Of a stretch of 64,000 nt of DNA, positions 53,611 to 62,130 are shown piece by piece. The position numbers were made by a program, and so were the translations under genes. The notes under the pieces were generated by a model. It was not told the origin of the DNA. It worked only from the letters and a program-made list of their open reading frames with translations, and made no database searches. Source of the stretch: Alteromonas sp. KUL106 (GTDB lineage Bacteria; Pseudomonadota; Gammaproteobacteria; Enterobacterales; Alteromonadaceae); assembly GCF_009811415.1 (NCBI RefSeq), contig NZ_BLIG01000044.1:27382-91381 (forward strand), given 5' to 3'. The first letter of the stretch is position 1, and every line of letters starts with the position of its first letter.

Positions 53611-53635
53611 AAGAGACCTTAGGGTCTCTTTTTTT
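53611..53635 (+). terminator. Rho-independent terminator after ppsA
   Basis: AAGAGACC-TTA-GGTCTCTT followed by T5 and more, 40 bp after the ppsA stop. Confidence 0.88.
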
Positions 53636-53836
53636 GTGTCGATTTTGCCTAGGCAGAAGTAGTGCCTGAGGACTGGGTTTCAGTGGCTGTTATATTTTTC
53701 AAATAAACGTTGGTTATTTAGCAAAAGTATGCACTTTTGCGCTTTTACAGCATGACTTTTTGTAATTAAAAATGTAATATTACAAAGTGAATTACATATT
53801 GGTTAATAGCTTACTTACTCATTAGGTTGAACTCTC

Positions 53837-53986
53837 ATGGCACATAACGACAGCACACTTTCAGTAAATAAATCCGAAGAAAATACTATGCAGTCACGCT
53901 CTGTGGTAGAGCAGTTGGCGGAAGCGCAGAAAGAAATCAATGATCTTAAAATGAAGTTGATGTGGATGGAACGCAACTACGAGTAA
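53837..53986 (+). CDS. Small coiled-coil protein, 49 residues
   Basis: A short frame from ATG to TAA: MAHNDSTLSVNKSEENTM, then a helix SVVEQLAEAQKEINDLKMKL ending WMERNYE. The last 30 residues have heptad-like leucine spacing. It has its own upstream A+T-rich region after the ppsA terminator. No ribosome-binding site better than AGGTTGA. Coding potential looks real from composition, but the family is unknown. Confidence 0.45.
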   Translation: MAHNDSTLSVNKSEENTMQSRSVVEQLAEAQKEINDLKMKLMWMERNYE

Positions 53987-54096
53987 GTATTCCCCGGTCA
54001 TTTAAGACACGCATTTACTCGGCATTCTTGAAAGTTAATTTTTTATTGTGAAAGTTTACAAAATAACTTTCAGTTTGGGCTTCATAAAGTCAGTAG

Positions 54097-54145
54097 CAAT
54101 AAGAGGCAATAAGAGGCAATAAGAGGCAATAAGAGGCAATAAGAG
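54097..54145. repeat. 10-bp tandem repeat, nearly five copies
   Basis: CAATAAGAGG is repeated at 54097, 54107, 54117 and 54127, with a fifth copy missing its last base at 54137. The array lies between the small protein gene and a terminator, in non-coding sequence. Confidence 0.95.
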
Positions 54146-54170
54146 TAAACGCTCAGATACAGGTTGAATA

Positions 54171-54199
54171 AAAAGAGGTCATTTTGACCTCTTTTTTTT
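54171..54199 (+). terminator. Rho-independent terminator
   Basis: AAAGAGGTCA-TTT-TGACCTCTTT with eight T. It would end transcription from the small coiled-coil gene after the 10-bp repeat array. Confidence 0.85.
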
Positions 54200-54244
54200 C
54201 CCGCCATTATTAAGACGCAACCGAGAACAGCGTATATCTATAAA

Positions 54245-54275
54245 AAAGGGTTAACACAATGCGTGTTAACCCTTT
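54245..54275. terminator. Terminator downstream of the molybdenum hydroxylase operon
   Basis: AAAGGGTTAACAC/GTGTTAACCCTTT with an AATGC loop; a run of A precedes it on the plus strand, giving a T-run on the minus strand after the iorB-like gene. Confidence 0.75.
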
Positions 54276-54353
54276 CTGGTATGGTTACTTCGATTTAAGT
54301 AGCGTTAGTACTCATTGAACAATTCAGCGACTAAGCCGAAACTAGCGAGTGCA

Positions 54354-56615
54354 TTACGCCTTTAGTTGGTTACCAATAGGGAGCTGACGAATTCGTTTAC
54401 CACATGCAGCGAAGATGGCGTTACATAGCGCTGGTGCATATACAGGTGTTGCAGGTTCACCCACACCCGCTGGCGGAGCATCGCTTTCAATCACCTCAAC
54501 CTCTACTTCAAGTGGTGAGTCGCTCATGCGTGGTACGCGGTAATTGTGGAAATTACTTTGCTGTACGCGGCCTTTATCAAAGGTAATACCGTCGCTGATA
54601 GCGGTAGTAATACCGTACACCGAACCACCTTGGGTTTGGTTTTTAACCGTATCAGTATTAACTACAGTACCTGCATCAATGGCTACCCATGATTTAATCA
54701 CGTTAAGGTCGCCAGCGTCAGATACCTCAACTTCCACTACAGTTGCGACGTAAGTTAAGAAGCTTCTGTGTGCAGCAATGCCCAGGCCACGGCCCTTCGG
54801 CATTTCTCTTCCCCAGTTAGCCATGTCAGATACTTTCTCGATAACATTACGCAGGCGCCCGGTATCCAGAGGATATACCGATTTGTCACCCCAATAGTTG
54901 TTGTATTCGGCCTTTTGCTCGGTCACATCTAAAATTCTGTCAGGACCAATGACTTCTAATAGATAGTCTTTTGGATCTTTGCCTGCTTTGTGTGCTGCTT
55001 CATTGATGAACGACTGTACAGCAAACGCATGAAAGATATTTGATACCGAACGCATCCAACCAATTCGGGCTTTTGCAGGCGCTTCACCGCGCTCCAGCTT
55101 CATGTTTGGCGTAAGAATTGGGTTGTCAGTAAAGCCCAAATCTAACTCGAAGCTAAATGGCGCATTTGCACCTTCTTGAAAGGTTGAGGCAATGGGCGAA
55201 AACGCCGTTCTGTGAAGGTAAGCGTCAATTTTACCGTTTTCATCAAGTGCAGCTTCAATATGCTGTGCAGACACCGCGTGATAGAAACCGTGTTGGATAT
55301 CATCTTCACGAGTCCATTGAACGCGAATTGGTTTGCCTGTTTTCATTGAGAGGTACGCCGCTTCAGCAGAAAAGTCTGGCTTGGACTTACGCCCAAATGC
55401 GCCGCCCAACATGGTCACGTGAACATTAATTTTTTCTTTGTCCATGCCAACCATTGCACCTACGGTTTCCATGTCAGCTTGCGGGTTCTGTGTTGCCGCC
55501 CAGACGTCGACACGATCGTTGTAGTACATCGCCGTAGCGCATGGTGGCTCCATAGGTGCCTGTGCAAGATGTGGCATGTAATAGTCAGCAATAAGCTTGT
55601 CGCTGGCTTTTTCTAAAACGCTCAACGCATCGCCTTTTTCTCTCACTAGCGCTTGTGGGGTATTTACTGTACTGAGTAACTGATCTTTAAAATTCTCTGA
55701 GTTATAGTCGCTGTTAGCGCCATCATCCCAAGTCACTTCAAGCGCTTTTCTGCCCTGCCATGCAGCCCACGTATTTTGGGCAACGATAGCTATGCCACCT
55801 TTCGGCTGAAACTGAGGCGCTCCTTTGGGTGCTGGCATTTCGATAACGTCGACAACGCCATTCACGGCTTTGGCCTTTTCTGCATTAAAGCTTTTCACTT
55901 TGCCGCCTACGACAGGTGGGCGTTCTATGATAGCAACTAGCGCTTTTGGCTCGCGCACGTCAGCAGCAAAGGTTGCTTTACCCGTAACGATATCTTGAAG
56001 GTCGATATGCGCCATACCCGTATTGATATACCGCCACTCTTTTCTGTCTTTTAGCTTAAGCTGATCCGCTTCTGGCGGCGTGATGGTGAGAGCATCATTG
56101 ATTAGGTCTTTATAAGCAAAGGTTTTACCCGAGGTATGCGTCACCATATGCTGCTCGGCAACACAAGTACTTGGCTCAACGCCCCAACGCTTTGCGGCAG
56201 CATGCTGCATCATGTAGCGAACGCTTGCGCCCATTTCACGTAGGCGCTGCATATTGAAGCGTATACTGCGCGAGCCATCTGTGTTTTGGTCGCCGTATTT
56301 TGGGTCGCCTTTAGCCTGAATAACAATGACCTTGTCCCATGCTGCTTCCATTTCGTCAGCAACAATTTGTGCAATAGCGGTACGGATCTGCTGACCCATT
56401 TCACTGCGGTGACAGGTTATTTCAACCATGCCGTCGGGGCGAAGCGCGATAAATAAATTTGCTTGCTTGGCATTGTCGGCAGGCTTAGCCAAAACGCCTG
56501 CCATAGCACGAGGTGCGCTGCCCATGAAATAGGTACCAAGCACTAACGCGCCCGCTGCTGCTGTCGATTTTAAAAAGCTGCGACGATTCATATCGAAATA
56601 GGTATTTCCGCTCAT
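54354..56615 (-). CDS. Molybdopterin-dependent oxidoreductase large subunit, IorB-like
   Basis: 753 residues of the xanthine-dehydrogenase superfamily. A twin-arginine signal (NRRSFLKSTAAAGALVLG) shows export to the periplasm. Molybdopterin-binding features include EITCHRSEMGQQIRTAIAQI, MLGGAFGRKSKPDF, MEPPCATAMY and a C-terminal GVGEPATPVYAPALCNAIF with the likely catalytic glutamate region. Isoquinoline 1-oxidoreductase beta is the nearest named family; aldehyde dehydrogenases are related, and the substrate is open. The ATG overlaps the small-subunit stop. Confidence 0.88.
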   Translation of the reverse strand: MSGNTYFDMNRRSFLKSTAAAGALVLGTYFMGSAPRAMAGVLAKPADNAKQANLFIALRPDGMVEITCHRSEMGQQIRTAIAQIVADEMEAAWDKVIVIQAKGDPKYGDQNTDGSRSIRFNMQRLREMGASVRYMMQHAAAKRWGVEPSTCVAEQHMVTHTSGKTFAYKDLINDALTITPPEADQLKLKDRKEWRYINTGMAHIDLQDIVTGKATFAADVREPKALVAIIERPPVVGGKVKSFNAEKAKAVNGVVDVIEMPAPKGAPQFQPKGGIAIVAQNTWAAWQGRKALEVTWDDGANSDYNSENFKDQLLSTVNTPQALVREKGDALSVLEKASDKLIADYYMPHLAQAPMEPPCATAMYYNDRVDVWAATQNPQADMETVGAMVGMDKEKINVHVTMLGGAFGRKSKPDFSAEAAYLSMKTGKPIRVQWTREDDIQHGFYHAVSAQHIEAALDENGKIDAYLHRTAFSPIASTFQEGANAPFSFELDLGFTDNPILTPNMKLERGEAPAKARIGWMRSVSNIFHAFAVQSFINEAAHKAGKDPKDYLLEVIGPDRILDVTEQKAEYNNYWGDKSVYPLDTGRLRNVIEKVSDMANWGREMPKGRGLGIAAHRSFLTYVATVVEVEVSDAGDLNVIKSWVAIDAGTVVNTDTVKNQTQGGSVYGITTAISDGITFDKGRVQQSNFHNYRVPRMSDSPLEVEVEVIESDAPPAGVGEPATPVYAPALCNAIFAACGKRIRQLPIGNQLKA

Positions 56616-57118
56616 GCTTCTTCTCCCGCTTGAGTTGGGTCAAAGTAGCTAACGCCTGCATTTCCGCTCATCGATTTTGATGCTGACTTAATGGCTTTGT
56701 GAATACGAGGGTAGGTACCGCAACGGCAGATGTTGCCAGACATGTTCTGTACAATTTCTTCATCGCTTGGTGTTGGGTTAGTGGACAAAAGGCTAGCAGC
56801 CTGCATAATTTGCCCACATTGGCAGAAACCACACTGTGGGACTTTATGCTCTACCCACGCTTTTTGAACAGGGTGGTCACCATTTTCGCTTAGTCCTTCA
56901 ATCGTAGTAACTTTTCTGCCTTGTACGGCGGATACCGGCAATACGCATGAACGTTGTGCCATGCCGTCAATATGTACAGTACAGGCGCCACATTGGGCCA
57001 TACCGCAGCCAAACTTAGGTCCTGTGAGATTTAATTCGTCACGAAGGTACCACAACACGGGTGTAGATGGGTCACCGGAAAATTCGTGTTTGTTACCATT
57101 AACGGTAAACGTGATCAT
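56612..57118 (-). CDS. 2Fe-2S small subunit, IorA-like
   Basis: 168 residues with two iron-sulfur domains: plant-type ferredoxin cysteines in GCGMAQCGACTVHIDG plus a later RSC, and the all-helical domain CGFCQCGQIMQAA plus GNICRCGTYPRI. It passes electrons from the molybdenum subunit. The start at 57118 has GGAGA eight bases upstream. It has no signal, so it is presumably co-exported with the Tat-signal large subunit. No cytochrome subunit is adjacent. Confidence 0.9.
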   Translation of the reverse strand: MITFTVNGNKHEFSGDPSTPVLWYLRDELNLTGPKFGCGMAQCGACTVHIDGMAQRSCVLPVSAVQGRKVTTIEGLSENGDHPVQKAWVEHKVPQCGFCQCGQIMQAASLLSTNPTPSDEEIVQNMSGNICRCGTYPRIHKAIKSASKSMSGNAGVSYFDPTQAGEEA

Positions 57119-57482
57119 GGTCTTGTCTCCATAGGTAAGCGAAAGATATGACGTCAACCAGATTATTCAAATATGGCCTACCCAAACTGCGCAGTGCGGA
57201 ATCTACGCACTATGCAACATCATATCCATACGGTTACATTGCCTGATAATACGAACTATCTAAGATGCTGAACATACAAAGATATACGCCTCTATTTTTA
57301 TTGTTTAAGGCTTCGCAATTTATACTTTAGATTACGTTAACATGCATTGCATCGTCGCGCATTTACATACGTTTAATGGCTAGCCTGTTGCGATAAAAAA
57401 TGAGGTTAACCGCCGTTGACACGGCGAAAGATACATGAGGGCGCTGCTTAAATGCCGCAAGCAATGCTTATGGCCTTGAATG
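57119..57482. other. Intergenic region upstream of the iorAB-like genes
   Basis: 364 bp without a supported gene. A perfect 6-bp stem CGCCGT-TGAC-ACGGCG at 57411-57426 is followed on the minus strand, after a 10-base gap, by a T-run, so it may be a weak terminator for the small membrane-protein gene. The rest should hold the promoter of the oxidoreductase operon. Confidence 0.35.
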
Positions 57483-57698
57483 CTAACGAAGCTTTCTCAA
57501 AAGTAAAAAGCGGTCTACCTTTCGAGCACCTGACGTCATGGTTCGCTGGCTGTACTTGAGCCAACCGCGTGCTCTTGGCCAGTCGTAGCTCAACAGCACT
57601 AAACCAGCAACAACGAAAAGGATGGAACCTGGCAGTAACGTCAAAATAATTCCGCCAAGAAACAAGATGGCTCCAAGAGTAAGTCTTAATATACGCAT
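57483..57698 (-). CDS. Small PGPGW-like membrane protein
   Basis: 71 residues: two close membrane helices (LTLGAILFLGGIILTLLP and GSILFVVAGLVLLSYDW) joined by a Pro-Gly turn, then a basic cytoplasmic tail (RARGWLKYSQ, RKVDRFLLLRKLR). The layout fits the PGPGW family of small predicted membrane proteins. It lies 140 bp downstream of the GNAT gene on the same strand. Function unknown. Confidence 0.6.
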   Translation of the reverse strand: MRILRLTLGAILFLGGIILTLLPGSILFVVAGLVLLSYDWPRARGWLKYSQRTMTSGARKVDRFLLLRKLR

Positions 57699-57838
57699 GA
57701 GTTTTTCTCGGCATAATAAATAAACATGCTATCAGTATCGCTTGGGTTACTTTATTTGCCAATGGTTAAAATGTAACTATTTGTGCTCAGTCTAATAATG
57801 ATTCGCGCAGTAAAAAAAGAAGAGGCTTACCAGTCAAT

Positions 57839-58297
57839 CTAATGTAGCTGCGTAACGTCCGGCAGCGGAAATCGTTCTGCCGGGCACTTTAGTCTTTGAC
57901 GAGGTACTCCCGCATCCATAAACACCTGTCCGTCAGGTTCAAACCCTATTGACTGATGATATGACACGCTCTCTAAGTTGCAAATCACTTTGATGAAGGG
58001 GACGTTTGCTTGCTTTGCTGTTTTGATTAGCGCTTCAAAAAGTGCGCGATATACGGGGAGTGTTCGGTGACAGCGCTTAACCGCTATTCGGCCTAGTTCG
58101 CCTTTTTTAGTTAAGCGCCCGGTAGCTATTGGTTCGTTTTCATCGTTCACAATAAGCACATGGCGCGCAGTGCGGTCGTGTTCGTCGAACTCGCTCGCTT
58201 GGGGTACGCGCCACTCTAAAACAAATACATGTTCCCTAAGTGCTTTTAGTCGATGTTTATCCTTTTCCCAATCGACGTTTTGTATTGTAAACGCCAT
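57839..58297 (-). CDS. GNAT-family N-acetyltransferase
   Basis: 152 residues with the GNAT fold: REHVFVLEWRVPQASEFDEHD, VLIVNDENEPIATGRL, GELGRIAVKRCHR (acetyl-CoA pyrophosphate loop region) and HQSIGFEPDGQVFMDAGVPR. It resembles the ElaA/YjdJ-like group of small acetyltransferases. It follows roxA by 9 bp and is likely cotranscribed with it. The acceptor is unknown. Confidence 0.82.
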   Translation of the reverse strand: MAFTIQNVDWEKDKHRLKALREHVFVLEWRVPQASEFDEHDRTARHVLIVNDENEPIATGRLTKKGELGRIAVKRCHRTLPVYRALFEALIKTAKQANVPFIKVICNLESVSYHQSIGFEPDGQVFMDAGVPRQRLKCPAERFPLPDVTQLH

Positions 58298-58306
58298 ATT
58301 TTCCTG

Positions 58307-59518
58307 TTAATTCTCTAACCATTCCCAATATCCGTTATTTATAAGTGTAGTTAAGGTATCTAAAAATGTAAAAGAAGGGGCATCTTGACAGCACATCGCA
58401 TTTAAAACGCTACCTGATGCTAACACTTCAAACCATTCTTGATCGCTCTTAGCAAACCTAAACTCACTGCCATTGACGTAGAGTGCTCGTGGTAGGCCTC
58501 GTTTACCGTCACAAATCAAAGCGCGTACGCCGGGGGCTGGAATAAAACTGATGCCCGCAGCAAACTCATTTGAAACTTGCTCTAGTGTTACAGAATTATC
58601 TAGCGGATATTCAGGTATACCTTGCTCACTCATTGCTTCTAAAAGCGCCAAGGTAAAATCTTCACCGTTGATAGCGTCGATAAGTTGCTGTTTAAGTGCT
58701 GCAACATCACTTGGGTTTACCGTGGCTCGACTTCTTTGAATGGTACGCCCTGCATCAGTAAAACGATAATTATGCGCACCTTTGTCTAGCATCATCGCTA
58801 AGCTTTCCGCTAACTGAAGGTTGTCTGGCGCGCGGTAGCCTACCGAGTAGGTTAAGCTGTCTTCAATGGTCGCGCCGTCATGGGGCCAACCGGGTGGGAC
58901 GTAAACCACATCGCCAGCTTCGACAACCACGTCGATTACGGGCTCAAACCCTTCGATCTGTCTTAGCTTGGGGTGCGGAAATACTTCCTTGTAGTCTGCA
59001 GGTTTGCCCACTCGCCAACGTCTTTTGCCTTTTCCTTGGACCAAAAATACATCGTATTGATCAATGTGAGCCCCGACACCCGCTCCGTTTGTGGCATAGC
59101 TCACCATTAAGTCGTCTAGCCGCCAGTTAGGAATAAAAGAAAAGGGTTCCAAAATAGGAGTGACATCTTGCACATACTTGTCTACCCCTTGGACTAGTAA
59201 AGTCCACTTTCCCTGACAGGCGGTAACAAAATCAGCGATAGGGCCTTGCTCGACATGCCACTTACCTTGCACATTACTAATTATGCGAGCATCGACTTCC
59301 GGCTCTTGCGCAAGCCCCGCTAGATCGTTTTCATCGATTGGGTCAGAAAAGTCTTCAAAGAGTTGCTTAATTACAACGGGTTTTTGCTGCCAGTAGTCTC
59401 TCAGGAAAATGTCAGCATCAAACCCTTGACCTGTTTGTGCATCAATAAAGTACGTATTGTCATTTTTGCGCATAGCATCTCTTTTCTCAGCCAACGTATT
59501 GGTTTGGTCTTTATTCAT
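58307..59518 (-). CDS. roxA: Ribosomal protein L16 arginine hydroxylase (RoxA/YcfD)
   Basis: 403 residues of the JmjC-type cupin family: FLRDYWQQKPVVIKQLF at the N-terminus, iron-binding HIDQYDVF (HxD) and distal His in VPPGWPHDGATIEDSLTYSVGYRAP, plus a 2-oxoglutarate site. The C-terminal dimer/winged-helix region is present. RoxA hydroxylates an arginine of L16 in an oxygen-dependent manner. The gene lies near purB-hflD-mnmA as in E. coli. A second ATG at 59473 with GAGAAAAGAG before it is an equally likely start. Confidence 0.9.
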   Translation of the reverse strand: MNKDQTNTLAEKRDAMRKNDNTYFIDAQTGQGFDADIFLRDYWQQKPVVIKQLFEDFSDPIDENDLAGLAQEPEVDARIISNVQGKWHVEQGPIADFVTACQGKWTLLVQGVDKYVQDVTPILEPFSFIPNWRLDDLMVSYATNGAGVGAHIDQYDVFLVQGKGKRRWRVGKPADYKEVFPHPKLRQIEGFEPVIDVVVEAGDVVYVPPGWPHDGATIEDSLTYSVGYRAPDNLQLAESLAMMLDKGAHNYRFTDAGRTIQRSRATVNPSDVAALKQQLIDAINGEDFTLALLEAMSEQGIPEYPLDNSVTLEQVSNEFAAGISFIPAPGVRALICDGKRGLPRALYVNGSEFRFAKSDQEWFEVLASGSVLNAMCCQDAPSFTFLDTLTTLINNGYWEWLEN

Positions 59519-59548
59519 TTGTCGGCATTATCAAATATTAAAAGGAGT

Positions 59549-59721
59549 ATTGTACCAATTCGCATAGATAATTGCCCACTCAGAAGGGCGAGTTTAAAAT
59601 GTCCGTACTCTTTGTTGTGTCACCTTGATGTAGAACCACTATACCTGCGGTAACACGCCACGAATACGTACATTTTAACTCTCGCTGAATGGGTAATTAT
59701 CTATGCGGATTGGTATCAATA
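59549..59721. mobile_element. MITE-like palindromic element, 173 bp
   Basis: The outer 36 bases of the left end match the reverse complement of the right end with three substitutions and one gap; the shared core is ACCAATCCGCATAGATAATT (right-end form). Homology between arms continues inward (TTAAAATGT) and again around GTGTCACC/GGTAACAC, so the whole unit can fold as one long hairpin. It codes for nothing. It occupies most of the 336-bp gap between roxA and the cyclase gene. Confidence 0.75.
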
Positions 59722-59854
59722 CCGCGCATTCAGAAAACTCAAGTGAAAAAAGTCTGCCAACGGATAGGTAAAGAGAGGTTCTTAGGCTGCAGTTTGCCGA
59801 GTCAAATAACTCCTCTTACAGCATTCGTTGTTTTGGGAAAATGAATTTCAGCCC

Positions 59855-60598
59855 CTAGCCAATAAAGGCGCGAATAACGGCTACTTTAGTTTTTAGCTGA
59901 ATGGATTGGAAAGTGATACCGCAGTCATGCCCGTCATGCTGACTCTTACTGTACACATCTTCGATCGTAGTTGCGTTTTTTGTCTCGAGACCTTTGTTAT
60001 TAAACAGGTTGAACGAGTCTTCACAAATCGCAATTGTATTTGGCGCGGTATACTGCTCTAGCATTGCAGCTCTATTTACTGTATTGCCCCAAATATCAAA
60101 ACCCGTATTAGGGCGAGCGGGATAACCAGAAATTACAGTGCCTGTGGCAACACCTACGCGAAGAAAGCAAGACGATGAAACCAGCATCGCGTTGCAACTC
60201 ACGATATTGCGCAACATCACAGAAAACTTAATAGCTCTAACAACAAGGCTGCGAATTGAGAACAGGTCTTCGTTTTTGGGAAGGCAAACAGCTATATATT
60301 GATCACCATTTGTTTTAAGAGGCGTAACCCCCAAAGAGTGGGCAACACTATCAAATTTACCGAAAAGCGTTTGTACAACATTGGTGCACGTAATGTCACC
60401 ATACTTTTTTGATAGCGGTTGGAACCCAGTCAAATCGGAAAATATAACAACAGCTTCTTGCATACGCTGATGCGCGATCAACGAGCCGCTAGCTGATGTC
60501 AGTAAGCCCATAGGTAATTGTGTACTCTGCATTGGTGCGACGCTTTCATCTCTATCGCATGACCCCAGTCTGACTTTTTCCGTGTTGTGTAATTCCAT
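59855..60598 (-). CDS. Class III nucleotidyl-cyclase-like protein, probably impaired
   Basis: 247 residues, a single cyclase catalytic domain. Metal-binding aspartates are present in VVIFSDLTGFQPL and LKTNGDQYIAV, the purine-specifying Lys and Asp in LKTNGD and GFDIWG. The transition-state pair normally reads N...R; here NTVNRAAMLEQY has Met at the arginine position. Without it activity should be low, so it may be a degenerate or regulatory paralogue. No sensor domain or helix; the first 40 residues are unstructured. Monocistronic, downstream of purB. Confidence 0.75.
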   Translation of the reverse strand: MELHNTEKVRLGSCDRDESVAPMQSTQLPMGLLTSASGSLIAHQRMQEAVVIFSDLTGFQPLSKKYGDITCTNVVQTLFGKFDSVAHSLGVTPLKTNGDQYIAVCLPKNEDLFSIRSLVVRAIKFSVMLRNIVSCNAMLVSSSCFLRVGVATGTVISGYPARPNTGFDIWGNTVNRAAMLEQYTAPNTIAICEDSFNLFNNKGLETKNATTIEDVYSKSQHDGHDCGITFQSIQLKTKVAVIRAFIG

Positions 60599-60693
60599 CT
60601 ACATGCTCCAAACCATTTGTGAGACCGAAAACCGAGTGCACTAGCGCTCAACCTGTGTGCTGATAGCACGTCTTTATACTTTACATTTGCGCA

Positions 60694-60725
60694 TAAAAAA
60701 ACGCGGTGTTAACGACCGCGTTTTT
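60694..60725 (-). terminator. Terminator after purB
   Basis: On the minus strand AAAAACGCGGTCGTTAACAC, then CGCGTTTTTTT: stem ACGCGGT/ACCGCGT with a T-run, 25 bp past the purB stop. Confidence 0.8.
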
Positions 60726-60749
60726 GAGTCTAGTGCAAAGCGTAGTGGC

Positions 60750-62117
60750 TTATAACTGATCTACCAGCCTGATTGCATCGCCAATATACGTTGCTGGCGA
60801 TAACGCTTTGAGTTCTTCTTTCGCAGCGTTTGGCATGTCTAAGTTATCGATAAATTCAGCAATAACTTCGGCATTCACTTTCTTACCGCGGGTCAACTCT
60901 TTAAGTTTTTCGTAAGGCTTTTCGATGCCGTAACGACGCATGACCGTTTGGATTGGCTCAGCAAGCAGCTCCCAGTTGTTATCTAGTTCGTTAAGAAGGC
61001 TTTTTTCGTTCACCTCTAACTTGCTGATCCCTTTTAGCGTTGCTTGATAAGCAATGACAGCGTAACCCACGCCCACGCCTAAGTTACGAAGTACCGTCGA
61101 GTCAGTAAGGTCACGTTGCCAGCGAGAAATAGGAAGCTTAGCTGCTAAATGGCCAAAAATAGCGTTTGCCAGGCCTAGGTTGCCTTCTGAGTTTTCAAAG
61201 TCGATAGGGTTAACTTTGTGCGGCATTGTTGATGAACCAATTTCACCCGCTACGGTTTTTTGTTTAAAGTGACCAAGTGCAATATAACCCCAAACATCAC
61301 GATCGAAATCAATGAGGATGGTGTTAAAGCGGGCAATCGCGTCAAACATTTCAGCAATGTAGTCGTGGGGCTCGATTTGTGTTGTGAACGGGTTCCAAGT
61401 AAGACCGAGTGAGGTAACAAATTCTTCTGAAACCTTGTGCCAATCTACATCTTTGTAAGCTGACAAATGCGCATTGTAGTTACCTACAGCACCGTTAATC
61501 TTACCGAGTAGTTCTACGCCGGCTATCTGACTACGCTGACGTTTTAAACGTACGGCCACGTTAGCCATTTCTTTACCCATGGTAGTGGGGGAGGCAGGCT
61601 GACCGTGTGTACGTGCCATCATAGGCACGTTTTGATAACGCTTAGCAAGTTCAATCAATGCCTCGATAAGCTTATCGCAATAAGGAAGGATAACCGTTTC
61701 GCGAGCTTCGCGGAGCATTAGACCGTGAGAAAGGTTATTAATATCTTCAGACGTACAAGCAAAGTGGATAAACTCATTTACCGCAGACAGTTCACTGTTG
61801 TCGGACACTTTCTCTTTCAAGAAATACTCGACCGCTTTTACATCATGGTTTGTAGTACGCTCAATTTCTTTGATGCGCATGGCATCTTCAACGCTAAATT
61901 CAGCGACTATCTTGTCAAGCAGTGCGTTTGACTTGTCTGTAAAGGCAGGAACTTCTTCAATTTGTGGGTTAGCAGAAAGCATTTGTAACCAACGTACTTC
62001 TACTTCTACACGGTATTTTAATAAGCCGTACTCACTGAAAATACTGCGTAATTCTACGCTTTTGCCAGCATATCGACCGTCGACAGGGGAAATTGCAGTT
62101 AACTGACTCAGTTCCAC
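60750..62117 (-). CDS. purB: Adenylosuccinate lyase
   Basis: 455 residues, the family's normal length. Motifs: LTAISPVDGRYAGKS, EIERTTNHDVKAVEYFL, FACTSEDINNLSHGLM, MMARTHGQPASPTTMGKE (catalytic His) and the signature GEIGSSTMPHKVNPIDFEN. It cleaves SAICAR and adenylosuccinate in purine synthesis. It lies 13 bp after hflD in the conserved mnmA-hflD-purB order. Confidence 0.98.
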   Translation of the reverse strand: MELSQLTAISPVDGRYAGKSVELRSIFSEYGLLKYRVEVEVRWLQMLSANPQIEEVPAFTDKSNALLDKIVAEFSVEDAMRIKEIERTTNHDVKAVEYFLKEKVSDNSELSAVNEFIHFACTSEDINNLSHGLMLREARETVILPYCDKLIEALIELAKRYQNVPMMARTHGQPASPTTMGKEMANVAVRLKRQRSQIAGVELLGKINGAVGNYNAHLSAYKDVDWHKVSEEFVTSLGLTWNPFTTQIEPHDYIAEMFDAIARFNTILIDFDRDVWGYIALGHFKQKTVAGEIGSSTMPHKVNPIDFENSEGNLGLANAIFGHLAAKLPISRWQRDLTDSTVLRNLGVGVGYAVIAYQATLKGISKLEVNEKSLLNELDNNWELLAEPIQTVMRRYGIEKPYEKLKELTRGKKVNAEVIAEFIDNLDMPNAAKEELKALSPATYIGDAIRLVDQL

Positions 62118-62130
62118 CTTAAGCTCCTCA

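Noticed and set aside
54097..54145. Possible CRISPR array
   Set aside because: The repeats are 10 bp and directly abutting with no spacers.
57448..57762. 104-residue minus-strand frame
   Set aside because: Overlaps the small PGPGW-like membrane protein in another frame; the latter has a sensible two-helix structure.
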